Assembly (NCBI GenBank): GCA_903902035.1 | Contig: CAIUTG010000142.1 | Coordinates: 1 to 34,452 of the forward strand | Direction of reading: 5' to 3' | DNA from: an uncultured Curvibacter sp. | GTDB taxonomy: Bacteria > Pseudomonadota > Gammaproteobacteria > Burkholderiales > Burkholderiaceae_C | DNA length: 34,452 nt | In this document: positions 20,524 through 27,670 of the stretch, piece by piece | How positions within the stretch are numbered: position 1 is the first letter of the stretch | Layout: each line of letters begins with the position of its first letter | The notes under the pieces: generated by a model | Told to the model about the DNA's origin: nothing | Databases searched by the model: none | Seen by the model: only the letters and a program-made list of their open reading frames with translations | Position numbers and translations under genes: made by a program

Positions 20524-20952
20524 TCAGAAAGAAAAATCTTTGAACACATCGGGCATCTCGCCCTGCATGGCCTGGGCTTCTTGGGCGTCGTAGCTGGCCT
20601 TGTCCCACAACTCGAAATGGTTGCCCATGCCCAGCAAAATGGTGTCTTTGGCAATGCCCGCTGCCGCACGCAACTCGGGCGAAACCAACACCCGGCCAGT
20701 GGCATCCATCTCGACGTCCATGGCATTGCCCAGAAAAATCCGCTTCCACCACTGCGCCGACATCGGCAAGCTGGCAATGCGTTCGCGGAATTTTTCCCAT
20801 TCAGGTCGAGGGAAAACCATCAGGCAGCCATGGGGGTGTTTGGTCAAGGTCAGTTGACCAGCGGCCGTTGCCGCCAAGACGTCACGGTGCCGGGTCGGCA
20901 CAGACAACCGCCCCTTTGCATCCAAACTGATCGCTGACGCCCCTTGAAACAC
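20524..20952 (-). CDS. mraZ: Transcriptional regulator MraZ
   Basis: 142 residues with two SpoVT/AbrB-type half-domains, each containing the DxxGR signature ([15 protein letters not shown] at the N-terminus, [14 protein letters not shown] in the second half). MraZ forms a ring-shaped oligomer and represses the dcw promoter by binding short direct repeats. The start is GTG at 20952, giving the canonical N-terminus (M)[17 protein letters not shown] lies about 9 bases upstream on the minus strand. It is the first gene of the cluster, and a candidate operator array is present just upstream, consistent with autoregulation. Confidence 0.97.
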   Translation of the reverse strand: MFQGASAISLDAKGRLSVPTRHRDVLAATAAGQLTLTKHPHGCLMVFPRPEWEKFRERIASLPMSAQWWKRIFLGNAMDVEMDATGRVLVSPELRAAAGIAKDTILLGMGNHFELWDKASYDAQEAQAMQGEMPDVFKDFSF

Positions 20953-21027
20953 CGACTAATCCCCTTGCCTGTCCAAACAAACCCGGCGCAAGTCCCTTGA
21001 AAATGTCCGCAGACACCATTTCTCAGG

Positions 21028-21080
21028 CACTTTTCACCACTTAATTGCACTTTCTTCCACTGTAGCAGGAAATACCCACT
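21028..21080 (-). repeat. MraZ-box array: AGTG repeats with 10-bp spacing
   Basis: Read on the minus strand towards mraZ, the sequence runs as consecutive 10-base units AGTGGAAGAA, AGTGCAATTA, AGTGGTGAAA, AGTGCCTGAG. On the plus strand the CACT cores end at 21061, 21051, 21041 and 21031, exactly 10 bases apart. A further AGTGGG copy ends at 21080, 19 bases away. MraZ is known to bind short direct repeats with about 10-bp periodicity before mraZ (TGGGN in E. coli, AAAGTG-type in mollicutes). These units match in core, spacing and position. That they are the MraZ operator is inference, but a strong one. Confidence 0.75.
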
Positions 21081-21086
21081 TTGCAA
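21059..21086 (-). promoter_or_regulatory. Candidate mraZ/dcw promoter (extended -10)
   Basis: On the minus strand, TTGCAA (21081-21086) is separated by 16 bases from TACAGT (21059-21064), which carries an upstream TGC, giving an extended -10 element. Upstream of the -35 the DNA is A/T-rich. The predicted start point would fall inside the AGTG-box array, so bound MraZ would block RNA polymerase. Each hexamer matches the sigma-70 consensus at four of six positions, so the call is moderate. Confidence 0.5.
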
Positions 21087-21220
21087 GGCCGTCGAATGAA
21101 AATTCAACAATGAAATCAAGGACTTAGAGCGTTAATTTAGGGCTTGAAACGGAAAAAATATCAAGTAAATAAAGCACTTAGGGATGGCAATGAAAGTGAT
21201 GCCTCAGACATTGCAGGCAC

Positions 21221-21255
21221 AAAAAAAATCCGAGCCCTTGGACTCGGATTTTTTT
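21221..21255 (-). terminator. Rho-independent terminator after dksA, possibly bidirectional
   Basis: ATCCGAG (21228-21234) pairs with CTCGGAT (21243-21249) over an eight-base loop. The stem is flanked by a run of A on the left (21221-21228) and T on the right (21249-21255), so the transcript from either strand would have a U-tract. It lies about 40 bases after the dksA stop and insulates dksA from the dcw promoter. The rest of the 344-base gap between dksA and mraZ holds the mraZ promoter and boxes; I see nothing else in it. Confidence 0.88.
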
Positions 21256-21296
21256 GGGACAAAAACAGATTTTTGGACCCGATTTCAGGCCAAGCC

Positions 21297-22364
21297 TTAA
21301 TCTCCAAACATTTTTTGTTTCAATTCCCGTCGTTGCTGGGCTTCCAGCGACAAAGTCGCCGTGGGGCGCGCCAATAAACGACCGACGCCAATGGGCTCGC
21401 CCGTTTCATCGCAATAGCCATAATCGCCAGCGTCGATGCGCGCAATGGATTGCTCAATTTTCTTCAGCAACTTGCGTTCGCGGTCCCGAGTGCGCAGCTC
21501 CAAGGCATGTTCTTCCTCGATGGTGGCGCGATCGGCGGGGTCGGGCACCACCACCGTGTCTTCGCGCAAATGCTCGGTGGTTTGACCCGCGTTGTTCAGC
21601 ATGCTTTGGCGCAACTGAACCAGCTTGAGGCGGAAAAAAGCCGTTTGCACCTCGTTCATGTACTCGTCATCGGGCATGGCAATGACTTCGGCATCGCTCA
21701 GGCTCTCAACGGGCTTGTTTTTCCAGTTGTTGACCAACTTGGGGTCTTTTTTGATGCTCATCGGGGTGAGTGAGGGCACCACGCTGAGGGCAGGCGGCGC
21801 GGAAAAGCTGGCCTTGGCGGCGGTGGAGGCCACCATGCCGGCGTTGTCCATTGAAGGCACGGTCAATTGGGTCAAACGGGAGGAGGGCCGGGTGCTGCGC
21901 GCAGGCACGCCCGCCGCCGTGGCGGCCTGGATGGCCTGAATGGCTTCTTGCTCGGCCACCGAGGCAGCGGTCGCAGAGGCTTTGGAATTGACGGTTTTAG
22001 GAGCGGTCACAGAAACAACTTTCGAGGGAACAGGGCGCTGGGCCTTCACAGGTCCAGCACTTGAGGGCTTGGAGGGCGGGGGTGTTTTTAGCTTGACCGA
22101 GGTCTTTTTGGCCGCTGCGCTCACCTTGCCCGGCTTAGCGGCGGGTTTGAGAACTTGAGTGGACTTTTTTGCCGGGGTCTTGGCCGGTGTTGGCGTTTTG
22201 CTGGCCTTTCCTGCCTGGGTCGTCTTCACCGCTTTTGCAGGCACCGCCTTGGCGCTCGTGATTTTCTTTGCAGGCGCTTTGGCGGCTGGCTTGGCCACGG
22301 ATTTGGCAGGGGCCTTGGCCTCCGATTTGGGCAAGGCTTTGGCTTTCACAGCAATTTTTTTCAC
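21297..22364 (-). CDS. dksA: DksA-type RNA polymerase-binding protein with long Lys/Ala/Pro tail
   Basis: 355 residues, over twice the length of E. coli DksA (151). The last 150 or so residues are DksA: YMNEVQTAFFRLKLVQLR, the coiled-coil tip D275-P-A-D278, which in E. coli (D71, D74) acts on the polymerase active site, and RTRDRERKLLKKIEQS. The zinc finger has only one of four cysteines: C318 remains, while the other positions are T321, S339 and A342. Loss of cysteines is known in alpha- and betaproteobacterial DksA. Residues 1 to about 130 are a repetitive Lys/Ala/Pro (PAKK-like) region resembling histone H1 tails. The start is GTG at 22364, with AGGAG seven bases upstream. Expected role: ppGpp-dependent control of rRNA and amino acid promoters. 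Confidence 0.9.
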   Translation of the reverse strand: MKKIAVKAKALPKSEAKAPAKSVAKPAAKAPAKKITSAKAVPAKAVKTTQAGKASKTPTPAKTPAKKSTQVLKPAAKPGKVSAAAKKTSVKLKTPPPSKPSSAGPVKAQRPVPSKVVSVTAPKTVNSKASATAASVAEQEAIQAIQAATAAGVPARSTRPSSRLTQLTVPSMDNAGMVASTAAKASFSAPPALSVVPSLTPMSIKKDPKLVNNWKNKPVESLSDAEVIAMPDDEYMNEVQTAFFRLKLVQLRQSMLNNAGQTTEHLREDTVVVPDPADRATIEEEHALELRTRDRERKLLKKIEQSIARIDAGDYGYCDETGEPIGVGRLLARPTATLSLEAQQRRELKQKMFGD

Positions 22365-22405
22365 GCAAAGTCTCCTGAAGGGACAGCAGCCGAAGAACGC
22401 GACCC

Positions 22406-22439
22406 CACCCTGAAACCGGGTTGGAGCCGTTTCAGGGTG
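22406..22439 (-). repeat. Perfect 11-bp inverted repeat in the dksA leader
   Basis: CACCCTGAAAC (22406-22416) and GTTTCAGGGTG (22429-22439) are perfect complements around a 12-base spacer, about 42 bases before the dksA start. No U-tract follows on either strand, so it is not a standard terminator; it could be an mRNA hairpin, a Rho-type or attenuator structure, or a dyad operator. A shorter dyad ATCGC-GGC-GCGAT lies just upstream, with TACAAT, a possible -10, overlapping its edge. Confidence 0.6.
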
Positions 22440-22467
22440 ATTTATCGCGGCGCGATTGTATCGGTTG

Positions 22468-23556
22468 TCAGCTTGGCGAGTTCGAATTCACCAAACTTTG
22501 TTCCAGTCCCTGCAACAAAATGTCTTTGGGCAGGTCAATCCCGATGAAAACCAGTTTGCTCTGACGCAGCTCGCCGGGCGCCCATTCAGGCCCCAAATCA
22601 CTGCCCATCAACTGGTGCACGCCCTGAAAAATCACTTTGCGCTCGGCGCCCCGCATGTTCAAAACCCCCTTGTAGCGCAGCATGCGCGGACCATAGACAT
22701 TCACGATGGCCCCTAAGAAGTCTTCCAGTCTGGCCGGGTCAAAAGCCCGTTCCGAGCGAAACACAAAACTTTTCACATCGTCATCGTGGTGATGGTGGTG
22801 GCCCTGGCCAGCGTGGTGCGAGGGGTGCTGGCAATTTTCACCATGGTCGTGGTGAGCATGTTCGTGGTCATGGTCACGGTGATCGTGTCCGGCTTCAGCC
22901 TCGTGCAGGAAGTTGGGATCGACATCCAATTTGGCGTTCAGGTTGAAGCCACGCAGGTCAAACACCTCGCTCAAGGGCACTTCCCCGAAGTGGGTCACTT
23001 TTTGCGGCGCGCGGGGGTTCATGTGGGCCAGCCGGTGCTGCAAACTGTGCAACGCCTCGGCGCTGACCAAGTCGGCTTTGCTGATGAAGATTTGGTCCGC
23101 AAAACCCACTTGGCGACGGGCTTCCTGGCGGTCGTCGAGCTGCTGGTCAGCGTGCTTGGCATCCACCAAGGTGACGATGGCGTCCAGCAAATAGGTTTCG
23201 GCGATTTCATCGTCCATGAAGAAGGTCTGGGCCACCGGCCCCGGGTCGGCCAAGCCGGTGGTCTCGATCACCACGCGCTCAAAATCCAGCATCCCCTTGC
23301 GGCGCTTGGCAGCAATGAGTTGCAGGGTTTCGCGCAAATCTTCGCGGATGGTGCAACACACGCAGCCATTGCTCATCTGAATGATTTGCTCGTTGGTGTT
23401 GCTCACCAAGATTTCGTTGTCGATGTTTTCTTCGCCGAATTCGTTTTCAATGACGGCAATTTTCTGGCCGTGGGCCTCGGTCAATACCCGCTTGAGCAGG
23501 GTGGTTTTGCCCGAACCCAAAAAGCCGGTGAGGATGGTGACAGGAATCAAGGCCAT
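22468..23556 (-). CDS. CobW/COG0523-family GTP-binding metallochaperone
   Basis: 362 residues. A G3E-type GTPase: P-loop GFLGSGKTT at 11-19, the metal-binding GCVCC at 64-68, a base-recognition segment ISKAD at 158-162, and the C-terminal CobW domain (FVFRSERAFDPARLEDFL onwards). Between the domains, residues 224-260 are very rich in His and Asp with one Cys, a probable metal-binding loop. Family members insert or deliver Zn2+, Co2+ or other metals to client proteins; the His-rich loop and lack of cobalamin genes nearby favour zinc, but this is inference. It lies 103 bases upstream of dksA and 71 bases after rlmI on the same strand. No convincing Zur box is visible in front of it. Confidence 0.9.
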   Translation of the reverse strand: MALIPVTILTGFLGSGKTTLLKRVLTEAHGQKIAVIENEFGEENIDNEILVSNTNEQIIQMSNGCVCCTIREDLRETLQLIAAKRRKGMLDFERVVIETTGLADPGPVAQTFFMDDEIAETYLLDAIVTLVDAKHADQQLDDRQEARRQVGFADQIFISKADLVSAEALHSLQHRLAHMNPRAPQKVTHFGEVPLSEVFDLRGFNLNAKLDVDPNFLHEAEAGHDHRDHDHEHAHHDHGENCQHPSHHAGQGHHHHHDDDVKSFVFRSERAFDPARLEDFLGAIVNVYGPRMLRYKGVLNMRGAERKVIFQGVHQLMGSDLGPEWAPGELRQSKLVFIGIDLPKDILLQGLEQSLVNSNSPS

Positions 23557-23627
23557 GGCTTTCAGTACCTTCTGAATGAAATGGCCTCTATTTTAGGGAG
23601 CCCGGCGTGGCAGCTCAGCGCCCTGTC

Positions 23628-24839
23628 TCAGCGGCGCACCACCACCAAGCCCTTGAGGTACTCGCCTTCGGGAAAGTTGAGGGTCATGGGGTGGTCCGGG
23701 GCCCCGCCCAAGCGCTCGGCAATGAAACCGTCCACCCCCGCGTCAATGCCCGCCGAGGCAACAATTTTGTGAAACAAATCGGCCGAAATGCCGCCCGAAC
23801 AAGAAAAGGTGAACAACACGCCCCCAGGGGGCAACAGCTGCAACGCCAGGCGATTGATGTCCTTGTAGGCCCGGGCCGCCCGTTCGGCGTGGGCCGCACT
23901 CGGCGCCAGTTTGGGCGGGTCCAGCACGATGGCATCGAACTGGCGCCCCTCCGCCAAAAAGCGGCGCAAGCTGGCGTTCACATCGGCGTCCAGGTAGTCG
24001 GCCCTGGCCTGCCCTTGTGCGTCCAGCGCCAGCTGGTTGAGCGCCACATTGGACTGCGCCAGCGCCAAGGCCAAGGCAGAAGAGTCGATGGAAGTCACAT
24101 GCCGGGCCCCGCCCGCCAAGGCGGCCACCGTGAACCCCCCGGTGTAGGCGTAGCAGTTCAAGACCCGGTCGAATCGCCGCTGTGCAGACCATTCGGCAAA
24201 GCGGCGGCGGCTGTCTCGCTGGTCCAAATAGAAGCCGGTTTTGTGCCCCGTGGCCACATCCAGTGCCAAACGCCATTGGTGCTCACGCAAGACAATTTGC
24301 GTGGACGCGGCCGATGCGCCTTCAGGCACCTGCAGCCAGCCCGTGCTGGGGGGCAATCCCTCCAACTTGCGCGAGCTGGTGTCCGAGCGCTCGTAAAGGC
24401 GGGTCAAACCGGTGACTTGCAACAAAGCCGAAACCAAAACCGATTTCCAACGCTCCACCCCAGCCGAACCAAACTGGGCCACCAGGGTGTCGCCGTAGCG
24501 GTCCACCACCAGGCCGGGCAAACCGTCTGACTCGCCGTGCACCAAGCGACGGGCATCGCTGTCGATCTGAAACCAAGCACGCGCGGCCACGGCTTGGGCC
24601 ACCGTGGCCTGAAAAAAAGCCGCTTCAATGCGCTGGTTTTCGTCAAAGCTCCATGCCCGGGCCCGAATTTTGGAATGGGGTGAAAACGCCGCCCAGGCCA
24701 AGAACTGACCCTCCGAGGACTCAATGCGCACGGTCTCTCCCGCGTCGGCACTGCCTTTGGCAATGGCGGAGTCAAACACCCAGGGGTGGCGACGCAACAA
24801 GGAGCGCTCCTTGCCGGCGCGCAGTCGAATGATTTTCAT
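23628..24839 (-). CDS. rlmI: RlmI-like 23S rRNA m5C methyltransferase
   Basis: 403 residues. An N-terminal PUA domain (KIIRLRAGKERSLLRRHPWVFDSAI), an RlmI-type linker domain (HGESDGLPGLVVDRYGD) and a class I methyltransferase domain are visible. SAM motif I is VLNCYAYTGGFTVAAL near 227-242, the acidic motif follows in VTSIDSSALAL, motif IV is VLDPPKLAPS, and the catalytic cysteine is C347 in TFSCSGG. E. coli RlmI methylates C1962 of 23S rRNA; the same target is likely here but not proven by sequence. It follows xerC by 20 bases and is probably in one operon with it. Confidence 0.88.
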   Translation of the reverse strand: MKIIRLRAGKERSLLRRHPWVFDSAIAKGSADAGETVRIESSEGQFLAWAAFSPHSKIRARAWSFDENQRIEAAFFQATVAQAVAARAWFQIDSDARRLVHGESDGLPGLVVDRYGDTLVAQFGSAGVERWKSVLVSALLQVTGLTRLYERSDTSSRKLEGLPPSTGWLQVPEGASAASTQIVLREHQWRLALDVATGHKTGFYLDQRDSRRRFAEWSAQRRFDRVLNCYAYTGGFTVAALAGGARHVTSIDSSALALALAQSNVALNQLALDAQGQARADYLDADVNASLRRFLAEGRQFDAIVLDPPKLAPSAAHAERAARAYKDINRLALQLLPPGGVLFTFSCSGGISADLFHKIVASAGIDAGVDGFIAERLGGAPDHPMTLNFPEGEYLKGLVVVRR

Positions 24840-24859
24840 GGCAACAACAGAAAAAGAAA

Positions 24860-25846
24860 TTAAGATTTTTTGTGGGCCCGGGGATGGGCCGCATCGTAGA
24901 CCTTGGCCAGATGCTGAAAGTCCAAACCCGTGTAAACCTGCGTGCTGCTGATGCTGGCATGGCCCATCAACTCCTGCACGGCGCGCAAATCGCCGCTGGA
25001 TTGCAAGACATGGCTGGCAAAAGAATGGCGCAACATGTGCGGGTGCACCGGGGCGGCCAAACCGGCCCGCAAACTGCGTTGCCGCAAGCGCTGCCAGACG
25101 GCCTGTGGTGTCAAGCGGGTGCCGCGTTGACCGATGAACAAAGCCTGGTTTTCAACCCCAGGGGCCAAGCCTTGCGCACGCACCTGCAGCCAGGTTTTTA
25201 AGGCAGCCAAGGCCTGACGCCCCAAGGGCAATTGACGCCGTTTGCGGCCTTTGCCAAACACATGGATCTCGGCATTGCTCAAATCAACCCAGCCACGCCC
25301 CTGGTCTTTGGCTTCGGCACTGAATACGCAGTCCAGCCCGACCAACTCGCCAACCCGAATGCCACAACCGTAAAGCAACTCGACCAAGGCCGCGTCCCGG
25401 GCCTCCAGCCAATCGGCGGGATCAGAGGCGGCGGCCGCCTTGAATTCGGCCAACTGCACCGCGTCGTCCACCCGCAAAGCCTTGGGCAGGAGCTTGGCCG
25501 ATTTGGGCGCGCGCACGGCTTGCACGGGGTTGCTGGCGATCAGGCCTTCGCGGCACAACCAGGCAAAAAAGCCGCGCCACGCTGACAGCATCAAGGCCAC
25601 GCTGCGGGCGCTGTGTTTGCCAGCGCCTTGGTCGGTAGGCGCATGCCACTGCGCCGCCCAACGGCGGATGTGGGCGGGCTGAATCTGGTGCCAATCCAGG
25701 CCTTGACCTGGGGGCTGGGCTTGGACCGCACCGCTGGCCAGGGTGGTCAATTGCGTCAAATGCTGCTGGTACAGGCTGAGCGTTCGCTCGGCCAAGCGCT
25801 TTTCAAACCGGGCATGGTCGAGATAGCGTTGGACCAGCGGGTTCAT
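24860..25846 (-). CDS. xerC: Site-specific tyrosine recombinase XerC
   Basis: 328 residues from the ATG at 25846; a TTG four codons earlier (25858) is an alternative, and neither has a clear ribosome-binding site. XerC acts with XerD at dif to resolve chromosome dimers at division. The N-terminal SAM-like DNA-binding domain is followed by the catalytic domain with all six residues: R164 in GCGIRVGEL, K199 in FGKGRKRR, H270 and R273 in HPHMLRHSFASH, H296 in LMGHASISSTQVY, and nucleophile Y305. Its place directly after a DUF484 gene and dapF is the conserved chromosomal xerC context, not that of a mobile integrase. Confidence 0.96.
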   Translation of the reverse strand: MNPLVQRYLDHARFEKRLAERTLSLYQQHLTQLTTLASGAVQAQPPGQGLDWHQIQPAHIRRWAAQWHAPTDQGAGKHSARSVALMLSAWRGFFAWLCREGLIASNPVQAVRAPKSAKLLPKALRVDDAVQLAEFKAAAASDPADWLEARDAALVELLYGCGIRVGELVGLDCVFSAEAKDQGRGWVDLSNAEIHVFGKGRKRRQLPLGRQALAALKTWLQVRAQGLAPGVENQALFIGQRGTRLTPQAVWQRLRQRSLRAGLAAPVHPHMLRHSFASHVLQSSGDLRAVQELMGHASISSTQVYTGLDFQHLAKVYDAAHPRAHKKS

Positions 25847-25858
25847 GGTGGGGCGCAA

Positions 25859-26557
25859 TCAATCGGCTGAATCTGACGGCGCGGCTTGCGCTTGCAAGCG
25901 TGACAAAGCCGCGCTCGCCAAGGTGGCCATGCGCTCCAAAAAGTCGGTGCCAATGCCGCTGTGAAAACGCTGCGAGTCGGGCGAAGCCAAGACCAGCAAA
26001 CCAAACACCGTTTGCCGGGAACGCAAGGGCAACAGGGCCACTGAAACCGCTTCTGCGGCTTGGGGCAGCCAGTTCACGGCTTCGGTCCCGGGTTGGGCCC
26101 CACAGAATGGTTGTTGCAAGGTCTCGGCAAAAGACTTCACCTCCTCCGTCACCCCTTGCGCGAAGGGTGCCGACTGGTGTTCGGCAGACAGGCCCCAGAG
26201 CCGGATCGCCACCTGCGGGACCATGAATTGATCGCGCACCTCGTCGGCAATGCGCTGGGGCAAATCGGTCAGCGACTGCTCTCGCAGCAAGCCCACGGCC
26301 CATCGCTGCAGCCTGTCGGCAATGAGGGCGTTTTCACCTGAATGGCGAATCATGTCCATGATGCGGCCTTCCAGGTTTTTGATCTTCTCGCGCAGCATTT
26401 CAGCCTGACGTTCTTGCAGGCTGACAGCTCGCTGGCCATGCGGGCTGCGCACTTGCACGCTGGCCAAGACTTCGGCATGGCGCTCGAAAAAATCGGGCGT
26501 GTTGAGGAGGTAATTGGCAATGTCCTCTTCGGTGATCGGGTTCAGGGGGAGATTCAT
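25859..26557 (-). CDS. DUF484 family protein (GAF-like)
   Basis: 232 residues. The N-terminal ITEEDIANYLLNTPDFFERHAEVLASVQVRSPHGQRAVSLQERQAEMLREKIKNLE block is the DUF484 signature: a helical motif, then a coiled-coil segment. The remainder, ending VALLPLRSRQTVFGLLVLASPDSQRF, resembles a GAF sensory domain. The function is unknown; the family is nearly always between dapF and xerC in proteobacteria, as in E. coli. It is 19 bases after dapF and 12 bases before the chosen xerC start. Confidence 0.93.
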   Translation of the reverse strand: MNLPLNPITEEDIANYLLNTPDFFERHAEVLASVQVRSPHGQRAVSLQERQAEMLREKIKNLEGRIMDMIRHSGENALIADRLQRWAVGLLREQSLTDLPQRIADEVRDQFMVPQVAIRLWGLSAEHQSAPFAQGVTEEVKSFAETLQQPFCGAQPGTEAVNWLPQAAEAVSVALLPLRSRQTVFGLLVLASPDSQRFHSGIGTDFLERMATLASAALSRLQAQAAPSDSAD

Positions 26558-26576
26558 GTTGAAAATGCCTTTGTCT

Positions 26577-27449
26577 TTATGTCAAATCTGGCAGCACCAG
26601 CTGCCCCTCAAATACTTTGATGGCGGGCCCCGTCATCGCCACGGAGCCGTTGCCGCCGGACCAGGCAATTTGCAAATCGCCGCCTCGGGTGTGCACCTCG
26701 ACCACGGGGTCCAGCAAGCCCCAACGAATCCCCGCCACCACCGCCGCACAAGCACCTGTGCCACAGGCCAGGGTTTCACCGACACCGCGCTCAAACACCC
26801 GCAATTTAATGGCTTGGCGAGAGATCACCTGCATGAAGCCCACATTGACGCCCTCCGTGAAACGGGGGTTGGCCTGGACTTCGGCGCCCAAGCCCAGCAC
26901 ATCGGTCTGCTCGGTGCTGGCCACGCACAACACCGCATGGGGATTGCCCATGGACACCAGACCGGCCAAGGACAAGGAAGCCGGTGCGCCTTCGGGTCGC
27001 ACACGCCAACGCTCCCAGGCCCCAAAGGGCTGCGCTGCCAAGTCAGTGCCATCAAACGGGAGGTCCGGCAACGCAAAACGCGGCAGCCCCATGTCAACGC
27101 GCACCCGACCGTCTTCGGTCAGCACAGGCTGGATATCGCCCGAGCGGGTGCGCACGCGCAAAACGGTTTTCTTGGTCAACCCTTGGTCGTGCACAAAGCG
27201 CGCAAAGCAACGCGCCCCGTTGCCACACTGCCCCACCTCCCCGCCGTCGGCGTTGTGGATGATGTATTCAAAATCCACCCCATCGGCGGGGCTCGGACGC
27301 ACGGTCAGAATTTGATCGGCCCCCACGCCAAAGTGGCGATCGGCCAAAAACCGGTACTGCGCTGCACTCAAATTCAGGCGGTGTTGGGTTTCGTCCAACA
27401 CCACAAAATCGTTGCCAGCGCCGTGTATTTTGGTAAAGCGAATTTGCAT
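26577..27449 (-). CDS. dapF: Diaminopimelate epimerase DapF
   Basis: 290 residues from the ATG at 27449, giving the canonical N-terminus [19 protein letters not shown]. DapF converts LL- to meso-diaminopimelate, supplying the amino acid added by the MurE half of MurEF and the precursor of lysine. The two catalytic cysteines are C75 in GQCGNGARC and C229 in [10 protein letters not shown]. An open frame continues upstream through a repeat that would encode Gln-Lys pairs, but it lacks homology and has only a TTG start, so it is rejected. A GATAAT hexamer sits seven bases before the start without a good -35. Confidence 0.97.
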   Translation of the reverse strand: MQIRFTKIHGAGNDFVVLDETQHRLNLSAAQYRFLADRHFGVGADQILTVRPSPADGVDFEYIIHNADGGEVGQCGNGARCFARFVHDQGLTKKTVLRVRTRSGDIQPVLTEDGRVRVDMGLPRFALPDLPFDGTDLAAQPFGAWERWRVRPEGAPASLSLAGLVSMGNPHAVLCVASTEQTDVLGLGAEVQANPRFTEGVNVGFMQVISRQAIKLRVFERGVGETLACGTGACAAVVAGIRWGLLDPVVEVHTRGGDLQIAWSGGNGSVAMTGPAIKVFEGQLVLPDLT

Positions 27450-27490
27450 GCCGCCATTATCGGGCAGCCCAAGCGGGTCAGTGGCGCCGT

Positions 27491-27527
27491 GCTTTTGCTT
27501 TTGCTTTTGCTTTTGCTTTTGCTTTTG
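27491..27527. repeat. Hexanucleotide tandem repeat (GCTTTT x6)
   Basis: Six perfect GCTTTT units plus one G, 37 bases, in the 221-base divergent gap between dapF (minus) and the metallo-beta-lactamase-fold gene (plus). The repeat ends 42 bases before the dapF start. Such perfect short repeats change unit number by slipped-strand pairing. Because it is non-coding under the chosen dapF start, length changes would alter spacing of upstream control elements, not reading frame. On the other side, CATAAT at 27636-27641 is a possible -10 for the plus-strand gene. Confidence 0.9.
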
Positions 27528-27670
27528 AATCGATGCCGTTTCCTTTGCTGCACGCGGCACCCATTTTGGCGCTTTGAGCACCCCCAAGTTCCAATGAGAC
27601 CGATCTCAGGACCCATGCAGCATTCCGCCTCTGGTCATAATCCGGGACAAGACATGTCCTAAAAACGACC

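Noticed and set aside
22406-22439. Inverted repeat as an intrinsic terminator of the cobW-like gene
   Set aside because: No U-rich run follows the stem on the minus strand; kept as an unexplained dyad.
24860-25858. Tyrosine recombinase as a sign of an integrated element
   Set aside because: The dapF-DUF484-xerC order is the conserved chromosomal XerC locus; no attachment repeats or phage genes are nearby.
27491-27527. Short repeat as a CRISPR remnant
   Set aside because: Units are 6 bases in direct contact with no spacers.
27450-27587. N-terminal extension of dapF containing Gln-Lys repeats
   Set aside because: It would need a TTG start and encodes only the tandem repeat; DapF proteins begin at [15 protein letters not shown].
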